A stretch of DNA of 64,000 nt. Origin: Bubalus kerabau. Lineage: Eukaryota > Chordata > Mammalia > Artiodactyla > Bovidae. Numbering within the stretch: the first letter of the stretch is position 1; the number at the start of each line of letters is the position of its first letter. Shown here one piece after another: positions 31,064-41,047 of this stretch. The notes below the pieces were generated by a model. That model was not told where the DNA came from and did not search any database. It worked only from the letters and a program-made list of their open reading frames with translations. The position numbers and the translations under genes are program-made. The stretch is taken from contig NC_073627.1 in NCBI RefSeq assembly GCF_029407905.1, positions 47,733,001-47,797,000 of the forward strand. Direction: 5' to 3'.

Positions 31064-31129
31064 CCATATCAATCAGCAATGTCATAAGCTTATATTCCAT
31101 ATCAATCAGCAATGTTATAAGCCTACATT
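31064..31129. repeat. 33-bp imperfect tandem duplication
   Basis: CCATATCAATCAGCAATGTC... at 31064-31096 is repeated at 31097-31129 with three transitions in 33 bases. Confidence 0.93.
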
Positions 31130-31237
31130 TCTTCTTTTTTTTTTTTGGATGACAATAATTTATTTATCTTTTTATTTTATATTGGAGTTTCCATTTTATT
31201 TTATTTACTTAGACAAGAACTTTCTGAATCATGTCAT
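31130..31237. repeat. T/AT-rich low-complexity tract
   Basis: Poly-T of 13-14 bases then TTTATTTA-like repeats to about 31215. Confidence 0.7.
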
Positions 31238-31365
31238 ATCTTCCCATTTTGACCTCTAGATAAACAGAGGCTTAAAGAAACTAAGTTACTAAGCCCCAAA
31301 TCATACAGCAAGAACCTGATGGAATTTGAATTTCCAACTGTCTGCATCCAGCCTGGAGAGCAGGA
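31238..31365 (-). mobile_element. MIR fragment
   Basis: 'agataaacagaggcttaaag', 'aaactaagttactaagcccc' and 'aatcatacagcaagaacctg' match reverse MIR. Confidence 0.65.
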
Positions 31366-31382
31366 GATTGTAGCTATGGCCT

Positions 31383-31524
31383 TGTTTTTGTTTAGCTGCT
31401 CAGTCATAGCTGACTCTTTGTGACCCCACGGACTGCAGCACGCCAGGCTTCCCTCTCCTCCACCATCTCCCGGAGTTTGCTCAAGTTCATATCCATTGAG
31501 TTGGTGATGCTATCTAACAACCAT
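31383..31524 (-). mobile_element. BovB LINE 3' tail, short, with TSD
   Basis: TGTTTTTGTTTAGCTGCTCAG through ATCCATTGAGTTGGTGATGC. CTATGGCCT occurs on both sides (31374-31382 and 31525-31533). Confidence 0.9.
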
Positions 31525-31643
31525 CTATGGCCTCCTGGCCCTTTAAGACAAACTTTCCAGAACAGCCTAGGACATGGGTGACAGAACATCCCAGCAGGAC
31601 CAGGTGCCTCTGAGAAGCAGGAGGCTCTGCTTTGGGTAGTGCT

Positions 31644-31663
31644 GGGCGGGGCGGGGAGGGGGG
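31644..31663 (+). promoter_or_regulatory. Putative G-quadruplex / GC box
   Basis: GGGCGGGGCGGGGAGGGGGG: four G-tracts with single-base loops, which is a very stable quadruplex pattern, and also overlapping Sp1/KLF GC-box motifs (GGGGCGGGG). The surrounding sequence is not a CpG island. Confidence 0.7.
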
Positions 31664-32534
31664 ACAGCGAGTGGGGTACACCAGATCTGAGCTGCCTGCT
31701 CTGTCCCAACTCCCGATCTCAAGCAAACAGATCCCTTGATAGGAAGAGCACTGGGAAGTCAAACACACATGTCCTAGTCCCCTTCTCTGCCTCTAGAGGG
31801 ATGATCGACCTTGCAGAGGTCCCCAGTTGCCACCATCTGGGGGGTGAGGGCCACATGGCAGCTCGGGTCTCTGAGAATTAGACTGGCTTGATTCCTTGAG
31901 CTGTGGGTTGGTATGTCCCAGGAGTTAAAGACTTCCCCTTTGCACCATCACCAGCACACACACGCACACAGGACCGCACACTTACAGTCTGACCACGGTG
32001 GCCAAGGGCTTGTCACTGACGGAGGTCCTTCTTTCCTCTATCGTCTGCTTCTCCCCAAACCCGGCTTCTTTTTCTATGACCTGGGGATGCAGGTAACCTG
32101 TCTCAAGTCTCTAACGGTGGGGGGCTGAAGGTGATGTGGGGTTCCCTGACTACCTAACCAACAGGAACAATCTCGGGGTATGACCCGCCCTTTGTCCCTC
32201 CCCTGAGCCTCGCTCAGTTCTCTAAGACTGAACCAGGGCAGCCTGGAGAGGAAAGGCCACTCCTGTGAAAGGGATGCTCAACAGGGTGCATGTAAGGAAG
32301 AGGTGGCGGGATCGTACAGGACCCTGTCAGGTCCCATCTTATCTGCCTGCTGCTTCTCCTCTGCTCCTCCTTGCTCTGGAGAGGCGGGTCTGTGCTCATC
32401 ACCAGGATCCGGGGAGAGAAGCCAGAGCCACACCCAACCTCCCGTTCAGCCCTGGGTGAGGAGTGAGGTCCAGTCCACCAGGCTGGAATGTCCCCAGCTC
32501 CCCTCCAGCAAGAGTGTGATCCAAACCTAAGCCA
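31664..32534. other. Unassigned sequence
   Basis: About 870 bases without a recognised repeat apart from a short CA-rich stretch at 31953-31980. Short frames on both strands have no recognisable product. Confidence 0.4.
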
Positions 32535-32760
32535 AAGGACATTCATTCATTCGGCTCATTTTTAAAGGCATCTACTAAGCGTCAGGCACCGTGCAGGGCT
32601 CTCCAAATGCTGCAAAGAAAATGACCCCCATGGTCCCTGGTCTCAGACCTGCAATCATGTGTTAGAAAATGGCAGTAAATGAATAATGATACAAATCATT
32701 ACAAGATCAGAAGTGCTGCGAATGCCTTCATGTGCTGTCTCCTGACCTTCTGTCTCCTTC
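32535..32760 (-). mobile_element. L2 LINE 3' end
   Basis: 'cattcattcattcggctcat', 'catctactaagcgtcaggca' and 'cccccatggtccctggtctc' are the reverse complement of the L2 3' end. Confidence 0.65.
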
Positions 32761-33133
32761 CAGGAATGAATCTGATTAAAAGTGAGACAGGGATGGATGG
32801 ACCAGTGGAGGATGTTGGAGGTGAAATTCAATCCTGAATCTCCTTTCAGTCTCTGGCTCTTGGGACTGCAGAGCAAATGAATAGGAAAGAGAAAGGAAAA
32901 AGACACTTATAAAAAAGGCAGCATAAAGCCTGAAGGTGCTAGCGCAAGAGATGCGAAACTACGTTCTGTCACTCCCATCTCTTCTGCGTCACTGATGCTG
33001 GGCCCCTCTGCCCCGTCTCAGTTCAGGCCCTCATCACCTTGTCCCTGGATGATGCCACCTGCCTTGTCTTGCCTCCTGCCCACCACGACACAGCCTCTGC
33101 ACAGGGCAGTAAAGAACCTCTGCCTGCCTAGAG
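32761..33133. other. Unassigned sequence
   Basis: No family or exon is recognised. Confidence 0.4.
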
Positions 33134-33325
33134 CAGAGTTTCTCCGCCTTAGCACTAGGGACATTGTGGGTTGCATAACCCTTGGTTGTTTGGAGCTGTC
33201 CTGTGCATGGTCCAGACATTGGATGTTTAGCTGCCTCTCTGTGAGCAGTGACAACCAAAAATGTGTCCAAGGATTGCCAAACATTCTCGGGAGGCTAGAT
33301 AGCCCCTGCTGCTTCGAGATATTAT
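33134..33325. mobile_element. MER-type hAT MITE
   Basis: 'cagagtttctccgccttagc', 'gctgtcctgtgcatggtcca', 'ggatgtttagctgcctctct' and 'gtgacaaccaaaaatgtgtcc' are hallmarks of a common MER5/MER20-group element. Confidence 0.78.
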
Positions 33326-33335
33326 GTCCTTGCAC

Positions 33336-33610
33336 TGGACACTCAAGGCTCTCCGTGTTCTGATCAAACTGTCTTTCAGTGCTCTCTTCCTCTGTCTTTC
33401 CCCTCATATCCTATTACACAGCCACAATCAAACACCCAAGATTACCTCCCAGTGCCTTACCCCTTCCTCCTTGCCTTTGGCTATGCCGTTCTTTCTGCTT
33501 GGTGGGGGTGGTGGGTGTCCTTCTCCCTTCTCTGTCGATTAAAGAAAAATCTACTTAGGTCACAAGATCTAGATCAAAAGCCGCTTCTGAGAAGCTTCTC
33601 CAGATATTTG
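33336..33610 (+). mobile_element. L2 LINE fragment
   Basis: 'caaggctctccgtgttctg', 'cttgcctttggctatgccgt' and 'tctgagaagcttctccag' follow the L2 3' order. Confidence 0.55.
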
Positions 33611-33699
33611 GAGAAATAAGTATCCTGCCAAAAAAGGATCAAAAGTTCCGTCTGTCCCTTGAATTGCACAGAATCACAAAATGTCCAGATTACAGGACA

Positions 33700-33850
33700 C
33701 CTGGGTAGTGACCGATGTCTTATTCCAGGGAGGCAGATGGAGGTGCAAAGAAGTGGAGGGTCTTGCTGGAAATCACACAGCCGGTTGGAGACGGAACTGG
33801 GCCAGAAACTGGGGCTCCAAATTCCTAGGTCGATGTTCTAACCCTGCCTG
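33700..33850 (-). mobile_element. MIR fragment
   Basis: 'cagatggaggtgcaaagaag', 'gctggaaatcacacagccgg' and 'aactgggccagaaactgggg' are reverse MIR. Confidence 0.65.
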
Positions 33851-33887
33851 CCAGCTTTTGAAAGACAAAGGCATCCTCTAATCAACT

Positions 33888-34015
33888 GGCAGGCTAGCTT
33901 TGTGGCCATGAGCACACGAAACCTCTCTGCACCTCAGTTACCCTCTCTGTAAAATAAGAGGCTGAATCAGATGCTCTTGACGGGTCATTCTGTGCAGCTC
34001 TGTGCCATTCGGAGT
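33888..34015 (+). mobile_element. MIR fragment
   Basis: 'ctagctttgtggccatgagc', 'acctctctgcacctcagtta' and 'ctctctgtaaaataagaggc' are MIR core. Confidence 0.7.
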
Positions 34016-34019
34016 CTAT

Positions 34020-34460
34020 TTTATTTTTCGAGAAAAGACTGTCATCCAATATAAGGTATTCTCATTAGCAGCAGTCCCTCAATCCATCCCCCTATGTCGG
34101 AATGGAACCCCAGAGCGAACTCCCGCAAAGGTTAACACAACGGTTCGCTACTCATCCTAACAACGCCTCACATCATGCCTTCACACCAGTCCCCAGCATC
34201 ATTCTTCAAACTCAAACACGAACCAGAAATGACAAATGATTCTTGTAATGCGCTCTCTGACACAAATCATTTCTGATTGCCCAGGACCCCAGACAACCTT
34301 GAGCATGCACCGCTGAGACAAGAGGGAGAAGTCTTGGAAAATGCACAGCTTCAACTTCTTGCCGAAGAGACCTCTCTGCTCACGAAGTGGCAGTACGTGC
34401 TGATTACCAAACCGATCATTTTCTAAACGAGGCAAGTCTGTTGGGGATGGGTCTGTGCAT
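34020..34460. promoter_or_regulatory. Unique block, candidate conserved non-coding element
   Basis: About 440 repeat-free bases with an above-background number of CpGs (for example 34098-34165) and paired motifs ACAAATGATT (34232 region) and ACAAATCATT (34261 region). Regulatory role is inference. Confidence 0.35.
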
Positions 34461-34539
34461 GGATGTGCCTCATCTTGTTACATCCTAAGTCGCCTTCAAA
34501 GTGTTTTCTGATGCTGGGAAGGAGACAGACATTCCCTCA

Positions 34540-34680
34540 CTTGTGCACAGACGTCTTACTTCATCCTCCCAACGAACTTGGATATTTACTGTTATCCCTC
34601 TTCTATAAAGAAGTAAAGGGAGCCTCTGGGAATTCCAACAACTTTACTAAAGGATCCGGTGTATTGCTGTTTGATCGAGG
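34540..34680 (-). mobile_element. MIR fragment
   Basis: 'acttcatcctcccaacgaac', 'tatttactgttatccctctt' and 'tataaagaagtaaagggagc' resemble reverse MIR. Confidence 0.55.
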
Positions 34681-34847
34681 ACTAGGGTTAAGGTCCCTGT
34701 CTGCCAGTGCTGTGCACCAGGGGACACCTCTAGAGGGTAAAGTTCTTTCTCAGTGCTTGTATTATTTGGCTTTGTTCTTTGTAGATTGAAGGCAAAAGGT
34801 TGGGGTTGAGGGAGGGAACATACATGGTTGTTATAAGGTAGGTTCAA

Positions 34848-34968
34848 GGGCATGGCAACCCACTCCAGTATTCTTGCCTGGAGAATCCCAAATGGACAGA
34901 GAGGCCTGGTGGGTTACAGTCCATGGGGTCGCAAAGAGTCGGACACGACTGAATGACTAAGCACACAT
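34848..34968 (+). mobile_element. BovA unit (5'-truncated Bov-tA)
   Basis: GGGCATGGCAACCCACTCCAG through TCGGACACGACTGAATGACT; the tRNA-derived head is absent. Confidence 0.93.
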
Positions 34969-35039
34969 ATCTGGGAATTAAATTAGGAAGTAAAGGAATG
35001 GGACTGGCTGATCACAAATACTCCTGCCAATTCAAATGT

Positions 35040-35215
35040 ATTCAATATGGCAGAAAGCAGATCAAATGTTTTACAAGCATGATCTCCTTTTATCTGTACA
35101 GGAACCCTATGTGATCAGTACTAGGTTGGAGGAAAAAGGAGACTCAGAGTAGTTGAAGAACTTGACCAAGGCAGAGCCAAGCTGGGGGACTGAGGTAGAA
35201 GTGAATGGCTGTCCA
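35040..35215 (-). mobile_element. MIR SINE
   Basis: 'ttttacaagcatgatctcct', 'aggaaccctatgtgatcag', 'ggaaaaaggagactcagagt' and 'aacttgaccaaggcagagcc' match reverse MIR. Confidence 0.68.
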
Positions 35216-35299
35216 CCAGGGATCCGTGTTCCCTTCCAAATTGTGAAGTTGCTGTTGAGAAGTGGTTTCCTGCCCAAGACCAGCATGTCTCAGCTCTCC

Positions 35300-35665
35300 T
35301 GAGGTAGATGGGGCCACGTCGACCAGTTCTTAGCAAAGGATATGGTGGAAATAAAGATGTCACTTCTTGGAAGAAGTGGATACAGAGCTTGTCAGCCTTC
35401 TTTCTCTCTCTCTCCTCCTGCCAGTGGACTCTGATCCCTAGACTGACTACAGAAGCTGTGCGTTGTACATGGAAGGATGTCTATCAGCCTGGATCCCTGG
35501 ATGACTGTGTGGAACAGAGTTCCCACCTCTAGTTTGCTCCTCCCCATCCCCAAACACACACTTCCAGTTGTGCATTACATACAAGAGATGTAAACGTAAA
35601 TGGGATTTAGTTATCGAGTTTGGGGACTTATTTGTTATAGCAGCTAGAATTACCCAGACTAATGC
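35300..35665 (+). mobile_element. Ancient LTR-like repeat (MaLR-type)
   Basis: 'agcctggatccctggatgac', 'gtgtggaacagagttcccac' and the end 'cttatttgttatagcagcta' ... 'cagactaatgcagg' are the 3' landmarks of a common old eutherian LTR-type repeat. Family unassigned; no coding sequence. Confidence 0.5.
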
Positions 35666-36078
35666 AGGGACAAAAAAGGAATTTTGTTTCAGATGTGCGT
35701 GCTCATCACTTCTGCTCTACAGAGCAGTCTTAGATTGCTTTCATTTATGCAGAGTGTAGAGAATTTTCTCCTATTTCCAAACCCAAGAGCAAGAGCAGGG
35801 TGATATTCTTTCCCCTTGTTAAGCCTGGAGAGGATATTGGAGTGGCATTCATGATTCTGAGGCCCACTTAATCTCCCCCTCTCAGTAAAGGCCACCGCCA
35901 GCTACTTGATGGCTTGGCAGCCAGACTGGATTTCTGCCTTTCCCCAGCCTCCTACACTCTAAGTATCAATACGTCCTGTAGACTCTACTTTACTAATGTA
36001 ACTGGCAGTGTCCTGGAGCTGGCTGGTACCAGCCCCTGAGAGCTGGTTGTCAAATTGACAGGAGTGCTGCAAGCTGTT
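35666..36078. other. Unassigned sequence
   Basis: No family is recognised with confidence. 36000-36060 ('cccctgagagctggttgtca') has the texture of an old repeat. Confidence 0.4.
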
Positions 36079-36115
36079 TGACGTCAGGAGGCAGCTCGCG
36101 GTGGGAGTATTTATA
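36079..36115 (+). promoter_or_regulatory. Consensus CRE followed by TATA-like box
   Basis: TGACGTCA at 36079-36086 is a perfect palindromic CREB/ATF site; TATTTATA at 36108-36115 lies 21 bases downstream. No gene start is recognisable nearby, and the region may be an old repeat, so promoter function is speculative. Confidence 0.35.
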
Positions 36116-36395
36116 CCGTGGGAATTGGCAAATGCTACAAAGAAGGATTTTCCCATTTCCAGAGTCCACTGTTAAACAGGAGACAGGGTCTGGCAGAGCA
36201 GGTAGTTTGGGAGCTTGGGGCAAGGGAGAGTGAAGGGAAGAGTCCAAACAGCAGAGAATTCTGAAGGGAACCTGGAAGAAGAGTGAGACCTGGGTCTCAG
36301 GTCAACACCCATCCATGAAGGGCCAGAACAAGTGGGCCCAGGAGGGGCAAGAGAAGCAGAATCTGAATAGACTTACCAAAGTCCCCCTTGTTAGG
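36116..36395. other. Unassigned sequence
   Basis: No family or exon is recognised. Confidence 0.45.
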
Positions 36396-37270
36396 GCATC
36401 AGTTCAGTCAGTTCAGTTCAGTCGCTCAGTTGTGTCCAACTCTTTGCGACCCCATGAATCACAGCACACCAGGCCTCCCTGTCCATCACCAACTCCTGGA
36501 GTTCACTCAGACTCACGTCCATCGAGTCAGTGATGCCATCCAGCCAACTCATCCTCTGTCGCCCCCTTCTCCTCCTGCCCCCAATCCCTCCCAGCAGCAG
36601 AGTCTTTTCCAATGAGTCAACTCTTCGCATGAGGTGGCCAAAGTACTGGAGTTTCAGCTTTAGCATCATTCCTTCCAAAGAAATCCCAGGGCTGATCTCC
36701 TTCAGAATGGACTGGTTGGATCTCCTTGCGGTCCAAGGGACTCTTCAAGAGTCTTCTCCAACACCACAGTTCAAAAGCATCAATTCTTCGGCACTCAGCT
36801 TTTTTTACAGTCCAACTCTCACATCCATACATGACCACTGGAAAAACCATAGCCTTGACTAGATGGACTTTGTTGGCAAAGTAATGTCTCTGCTTTTGAA
36901 TATGCTATCTAGGTTGGTCATAACTTTCCTTCCAAGGAGTAAGCGTCTTTTAATTTCATGGCTGCAGTCACCATCTGCAGTGATTTTGGAGCCCAAAAAA
37001 ATAAAGTCTGACACTGTTTCCACTGTTTCCCCATCTATTTCCCATGAAGTGATGGGACCAGATGCCATGATCTTCGTTTTCTGAATGTTGAGCTTTAAGC
37101 CAACTTTTTCTCTCTCCACTTTCACTTTCATCAAGAGGCTTTTGAGTTCCTCTTCACTTTCTGCCATAAGGATGGTGTCATCTGCATATCTGAGGTTATT
37201 GATATTTCTCCCGGCAATCTTGATTTCAGCTTGTGCTTCTTCCAGTCCAGCGTTTCTCATGATGTACTCT
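36396..37270 (-). mobile_element. BovB LINE, 5'-truncated, about 0.87 kb
   Basis: GTTCA-repeat tail at 36396-36420, then the reverse BovB 3' region up to GATGTACTCT at 37261-37270, where it stops abruptly. A clear TSD was not found. Among the most complete and least diverged BovB copies in the window. Confidence 0.95.
36418..37260 (-). pseudogene. BovB ORF2 reverse transcriptase remnant, frameshifted
   Basis: The first segment (37260-36859) is 133 residues and contains the RT motif RYADDTILMAES; Y25-D28 of the segment, at 37188-37177, are the catalytic YADD. It continues with the LNIQKTKIM and KITADGDCSHEIKRR blocks. Translation then shifts frame near 36860 (second segment 36850-36617, MYGCESWTVKK block) and again near 36670 (third segment 36678-36418). 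The endonuclease and N-terminal RT are absent, so it is inactive. Confidence 0.92.
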
Positions 37271-37294
37271 CAGAGGGAACCAATTCTTGTTCAC

Positions 37295-37475
37295 AGATCT
37301 ATAGCTGTGTGACATTGGGGAGGTTTCTGAACCTCTCTGAACCTCAGTTTCCTCTGCAGAAAAGGGTTAATGCTATCTTTCTGTGGTGGGTGTGAGTGCT
37401 AAAAGAATAGATGTACGGCAGCCTTCAGCACAGGCTTAGCGCAGAGCAAGTGTTCAATAAATGCTCTGCCACAGC
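37295..37475 (+). mobile_element. MIR SINE
   Basis: 'tatagctgtgtgacattggg', 'gaacctctctgaacctcagt', 'gcgcagagcaagtgttcaat' give a nearly complete MIR. Confidence 0.8.
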
Positions 37476-37711
37476 TAATTTCCATACCCTTCCCCGACTT
37501 TCTGCATGTGAATGACCAATCCATTTATGGTTTGTATTCTTTAGCTGGGCCCTAGAACCAGAAACTATAAGGCATCAAAGCCAGAAGGGACTTAGAGATG
37601 AAAACTCTGGATGTCTGGGGATCGACGCTTGGCCTAGTAGGCAAAATTGGGATGGTTGATGAGACAAGGTCAGGTGGGATCGAAATCTCCATATATAAAT
37701 GGCCAATGGAC
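37476..37711. other. Unassigned sequence
   Basis: No family is recognised. Confidence 0.45.
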
Positions 37712-37853
37712 TCAGAGGGGGGACTACCCTGGTGGTCCAGTGATTAGGTCTCTGCACTTTCACTGCCAAGGGCCCAGGTTCAATCCCTGGTCAGGGAACT
37801 AAGATCCCACAAGCTGCATGGAGCAGCAAAACAAACAAAAACAACAACAAAAG
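37712..37853 (+). mobile_element. CHR-type tRNA-Glu SINE with AAC-rich tail and TSD
   Basis: GGGACTACCCTGGTGGTCCAG head, GGTTCAATCCC B box, tail AACAAACAAAAACAACAACAA. AAATGGCCAATGGA (37698-37711) and AAATGGCCAAAGGA (37854-37867) are a 14-bp TSD with one mismatch. Confidence 0.93.
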
Positions 37854-37969
37854 AAATGGCCAAAGGAAGGAACTGGTGGGTGGGGGCGGGACTCACATAG
37901 ATGTATATACTATGGAGTTATGGAATTCATGCCTTGGCATGAATATTTACTAGAAATAAGAATGACAAT

Positions 37970-38165
37970 TCCTTACACCTGTAAAGAGCTTTTCAGCTTA
38001 GAGAGACCTTTCAGACCCAAGTGTTCACTCACTTTCCCCAACAAAACAGTGGGGGTACTGTCCCTATCTGCCATTGAGGAGACTGAGGCGCAAAGAGGGG
38101 AAATGACCACCTCTGCTGAGCCATGCAGCCTTAAACTAGAGTCTGAGCAGAAGGGTCTATTGCTT
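37970..38165 (-). mobile_element. MIR SINE
   Basis: 'cattgaggagactgaggcgc', 'aaagaggggaaatgaccacc' and 'gccatgcagccttaaactag' match reverse MIR. Confidence 0.6.
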
Positions 38166-38590
38166 ACTGTATTATACACACCTGTCACCTGGAGATGGAG
38201 CCTGCAATGCCCCCAAAGTGGTTAATTTCTGACGAGCAGATTCCTTCTCAGACGCCCAGCAGGTGCCTTGCATTTTAATGGGTCCCGGATGTTCACTACT
38301 TGCAAAGAGGTCAGGTTTCTAAATGGACAGCCAGATGGAGACGCCTTCTGGACCTTCCCTGGGGCCAAGCAAGGCTGTTCCTGCCATTCGTTGCCTCCTG
38401 CTTTCCTTGCCCTAGAATGGTTCCAGCACCTTCCACTCTAACAGCTCACTCCTCCTGAGCCCCATTCAGGGCTCACTGGCTAGATTCCAAGTGGAGGGCA
38501 GGAAGACTGGAAACCAGCAGGGCATCTCCAAATGCAAACACCCTCAGGCCCAAACGTAAATTCTTTTTTCTATCCGGCAAGAAAACACAC
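38166..38590. other. Unassigned sequence
   Basis: No family or exon is recognised. Confidence 0.45.
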
Positions 38591-38803
38591 GGGCTTTCCT
38601 GGTGGCTTAGCGGTAAAGAAGCTGCCTGCAATGCAGGAGATGCAGGAGACGTGGGTTTGATCCTTAGGTCGGAAAGATCCCCTGCAGGAGGTCATGGCAA
38701 CCCACTCCAGTAATTTTGTCTGGAAAATCTTATGGACAGAAGAGCTTGGCAGGCTATAGTCAATGGGGTCAAAAGAGTCAGACATGACTTAGCAACTAAA
38801 CAA
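38591..38803 (+). mobile_element. Bov-tA SINE
   Basis: GGGCTTTCCTGGTGGCTTAGC head; a GGAGATGCA duplication ('gcaggagatgcaggagacg') lies before the B box; standard BovA tail. Confidence 0.94.
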
Positions 38804-38919
38804 CTACATTTGGTTTCCTTGAGCCTGATACAGCGCCCAGAGAACCCTTTCCTGGGTAAGCGGGTATAGGTCTCCCCACTCAGTGGTGAATTCTTCGAGG
38901 GAAGGGATCAAGTCTATTT

Positions 38920-39215
38920 TTTTAATTAATTTTTTAATTGGAAGAGAGTTGCTTTACAGTCTTATGCTAGTTTCTGCTGTACAAGGAAGTCAATCAGCTA
39001 CAGGTATGCGTATATCCCCTCCCTCTGGGACCTCCCTCACATACCCCGTCCCACCCTCCAGATCATCACAGAGCACCAAGCTGAGCTCCCTGTGCTATAC
39101 AGCTGCTTCCCACTAGTTATCCATTTTACACACGGGAGTGTATTTATGTCAATGCTATGCTCTCAATTCGTCCCACCCTCTCCTTCCCTTCCTGCGGGAC
39201 CAGTCTTATTATTCA
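38920..39215 (-). mobile_element. L1 LINE 3' UTR fragment
   Basis: 'gttgctttacagtcttatgc', 'gtttctgctgtacaaggaag', 'agcaccaagctgagctccct' and 'ccactagttatccattttac' are antisense ruminant L1 3' UTR. Confidence 0.88.
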
Positions 39216-39919
39216 TCATGACCCCCCCCAGAGCAGTGATCAGTACATGAACTGTGCTTAATAGATGCTTGTCAATTGAACCAATTTAGTTCAATTCTGG
39301 TGCCAGCTGAGTGCAGAGTTGTCGTTCATTTATACATGCTTTTCATAGCATTTACATCACCGCTGCTATAATACACAATCCCTTTTGTACGTCTTTATGC
39401 GTGTTCTTGATTTCTTAGATTGAAATGTTTATCTCCTCCTCTTTAAACTAGAATCCTTCATTTTCCTAGACTCCTGTATCTAATAATATGTGGCTTGCAA
39501 AACAGATCTGACTGGGTGTTTTATTTGTCTCAGAAAAAAAAGCCCCAATAAATTATGTGTGTGTCTTTAATGTGGAAGGAAGTAACAACAGGTTTGCCAT
39601 CTTAAGGTTGACAAGTTAACATTTAAAATGAGGTTTATCCAACATCAACATTGTTAGAGGTTGTAAGTTTGATGATCTACTTCTAGGATTAAAGATTTGC
39701 CTGGGTCTCTCTCTCTCTCATTCATAAAAATGGACTCCTCCAGGCTTACTCAGAGAGAAGCAGGATTTTCTAGCCCTGGCACCATCTTTAGATTTCTGAA
39801 GCAAGGGGGATCGGGAGTCCCAGAATGCCTCCCCCAAACAGAGCAACTGAATGGCTGACAAATCAGTGGCCATGCGAAAGGAGAGAACAACTTGCTATAT
39901 ATTGCAGCTCCCAAACTGG
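39216..39919. other. Unassigned sequence
   Basis: 39235-39290 may be an L2/MIR 3' end ('gtgcttaatagatgcttgtc'). A short CT repeat lies at 39704-39720. The rest is unrecognised. Confidence 0.4.
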
Positions 39920-40005
39920 AAAGGAGCCCAGAGATGGGCCCGTTTTACAGATGGGGTGAGAGAGGCTCAGGGGAGAAGTGAGACCCACCTGAGCAGAGCC
40001 AACAG
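39920..40005 (-). mobile_element. MIR fragment
   Basis: 'cccgttttacagatggggtg' and 'gagaggctcaggggagaagt' match reverse MIR. Confidence 0.6.
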
Positions 40006-40454
40006 GTAACAACAGGTTCAGAACAGACATGCTCACTGGAAGCTCAGGTCACTGATGTAAAGGGCATCATTACCTGAAGCCAGCTGAGGCCTGTGCTGTC
40101 AGGAGTCACCTCTCTCAGGGCTTTGGTGCTTACTGGTCTCCTGAGAAGCATCATGGGAAAGGGTGAGCAGTTTATAGGACTGCCCAAGAGTGCTCTCAGT
40201 GAGAAAGAAAGAAATACAAAGATTTCCTTATACAGAAAGCCAGGTTTCAGAGCAGAGCACAACCTGGGCACTACATCTCTAAGCATCTACCTACCCCCAG
40301 GGATCCAATCCAAGCCCTCCTCCCCACCAAAAAGCCTTTTCTCTGCACACCATGTTGCAGTTATCCCACGTCCAGGTCCTGATCTCCACGCCTCTGCTTC
40401 TAGACACTCTGCCCCTGCACTGGGTTCTTGGGCCTTCACCTGGGTGATGGGATG
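40006..40454. other. Unassigned sequence
   Basis: A 139-codon plus-strand frame (40093-40512) runs into the next MIR and has no recognisable domain. Confidence 0.4.
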
Positions 40455-40640
40455 GTTAAGAAACACTGGATCAGGACTTCAGGGTTTGAATCCAGGCTCT
40501 GTCCCTAACTAGCTGTGACCCTGGACAAATCCCATTATCTCTCCGATTCTGTTTCCTTGTCAGTTTCATGGGGAATTCTAGCTTTTGCCTCATAGGATTC
40601 CTGCAAGATGAGTGAATGCAAAATGCTTAATGCAATTCTG
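40455..40640 (+). mobile_element. MIR SINE
   Basis: 'cttcagggtttgaatccagg', 'ctaactagctgtgaccctgg' and 'gagtgaatgcaaaatgctta' form a nearly complete MIR. Confidence 0.8.
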
Positions 40641-40839
40641 TTAGATCCAAAACACTTGGTTCTTTTTGCGGGTGTGTGTATGATTCAAATATCTGTGCAG
40701 AGCAAAACTCAATTCAGATCAGTCCTTGATGTGTAGGCCGGGGACCATGCTCAGCCTCTCAGGCGTCTTTGGACCCCTGCTCCAAACAACTTTCACCCGG
40801 CACTCATTCCCTTTCTGCAAAGTTTCTCAGAGTGAGATG
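40641..40839. other. Unassigned sequence
   Basis: No family is recognised. Confidence 0.4.
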
Positions 40840-41045
40840 GATAGTTGTGAGCAGCGGCCGTGAAGGCTTGAATGCACAGACTGTAAATGGCTCAGGCCGT
40901 GTCTCCCCAGAGCCCTGATTTCAACATTGTTTTGATCAGAATGATGGTTTCAGCCACAAGCAATTGATTGGCCTGTACAATTCTGTCATCCCAACAACTG
41001 ATTAATTCTTCAGTAATGACACTGCCTGTTGTTCCTGCTGGCATG
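40840..41045. promoter_or_regulatory. Unique block, candidate conserved non-coding element
   Basis: Repeat-free, with CAACATTGTTTTGATCAGAA (SOX-type), AAGCAATTGATTGGCC and CAACTGATTAATTCTTCAGT (homeodomain-type) sites in close spacing. Inference only. Confidence 0.35.
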
Positions 41046-41047
41046 CC

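Noticed and set aside
32038..32098. Possible exon ending in CAG|GTAAC near 32090
   Set aside because: A donor-like site alone; the frame has no recognised domain and no acceptor/branch context distinguishes it from chance.
40093..40512. 139-codon plus-strand open frame
   Set aside because: Ends inside a MIR and has no recognisable domain.
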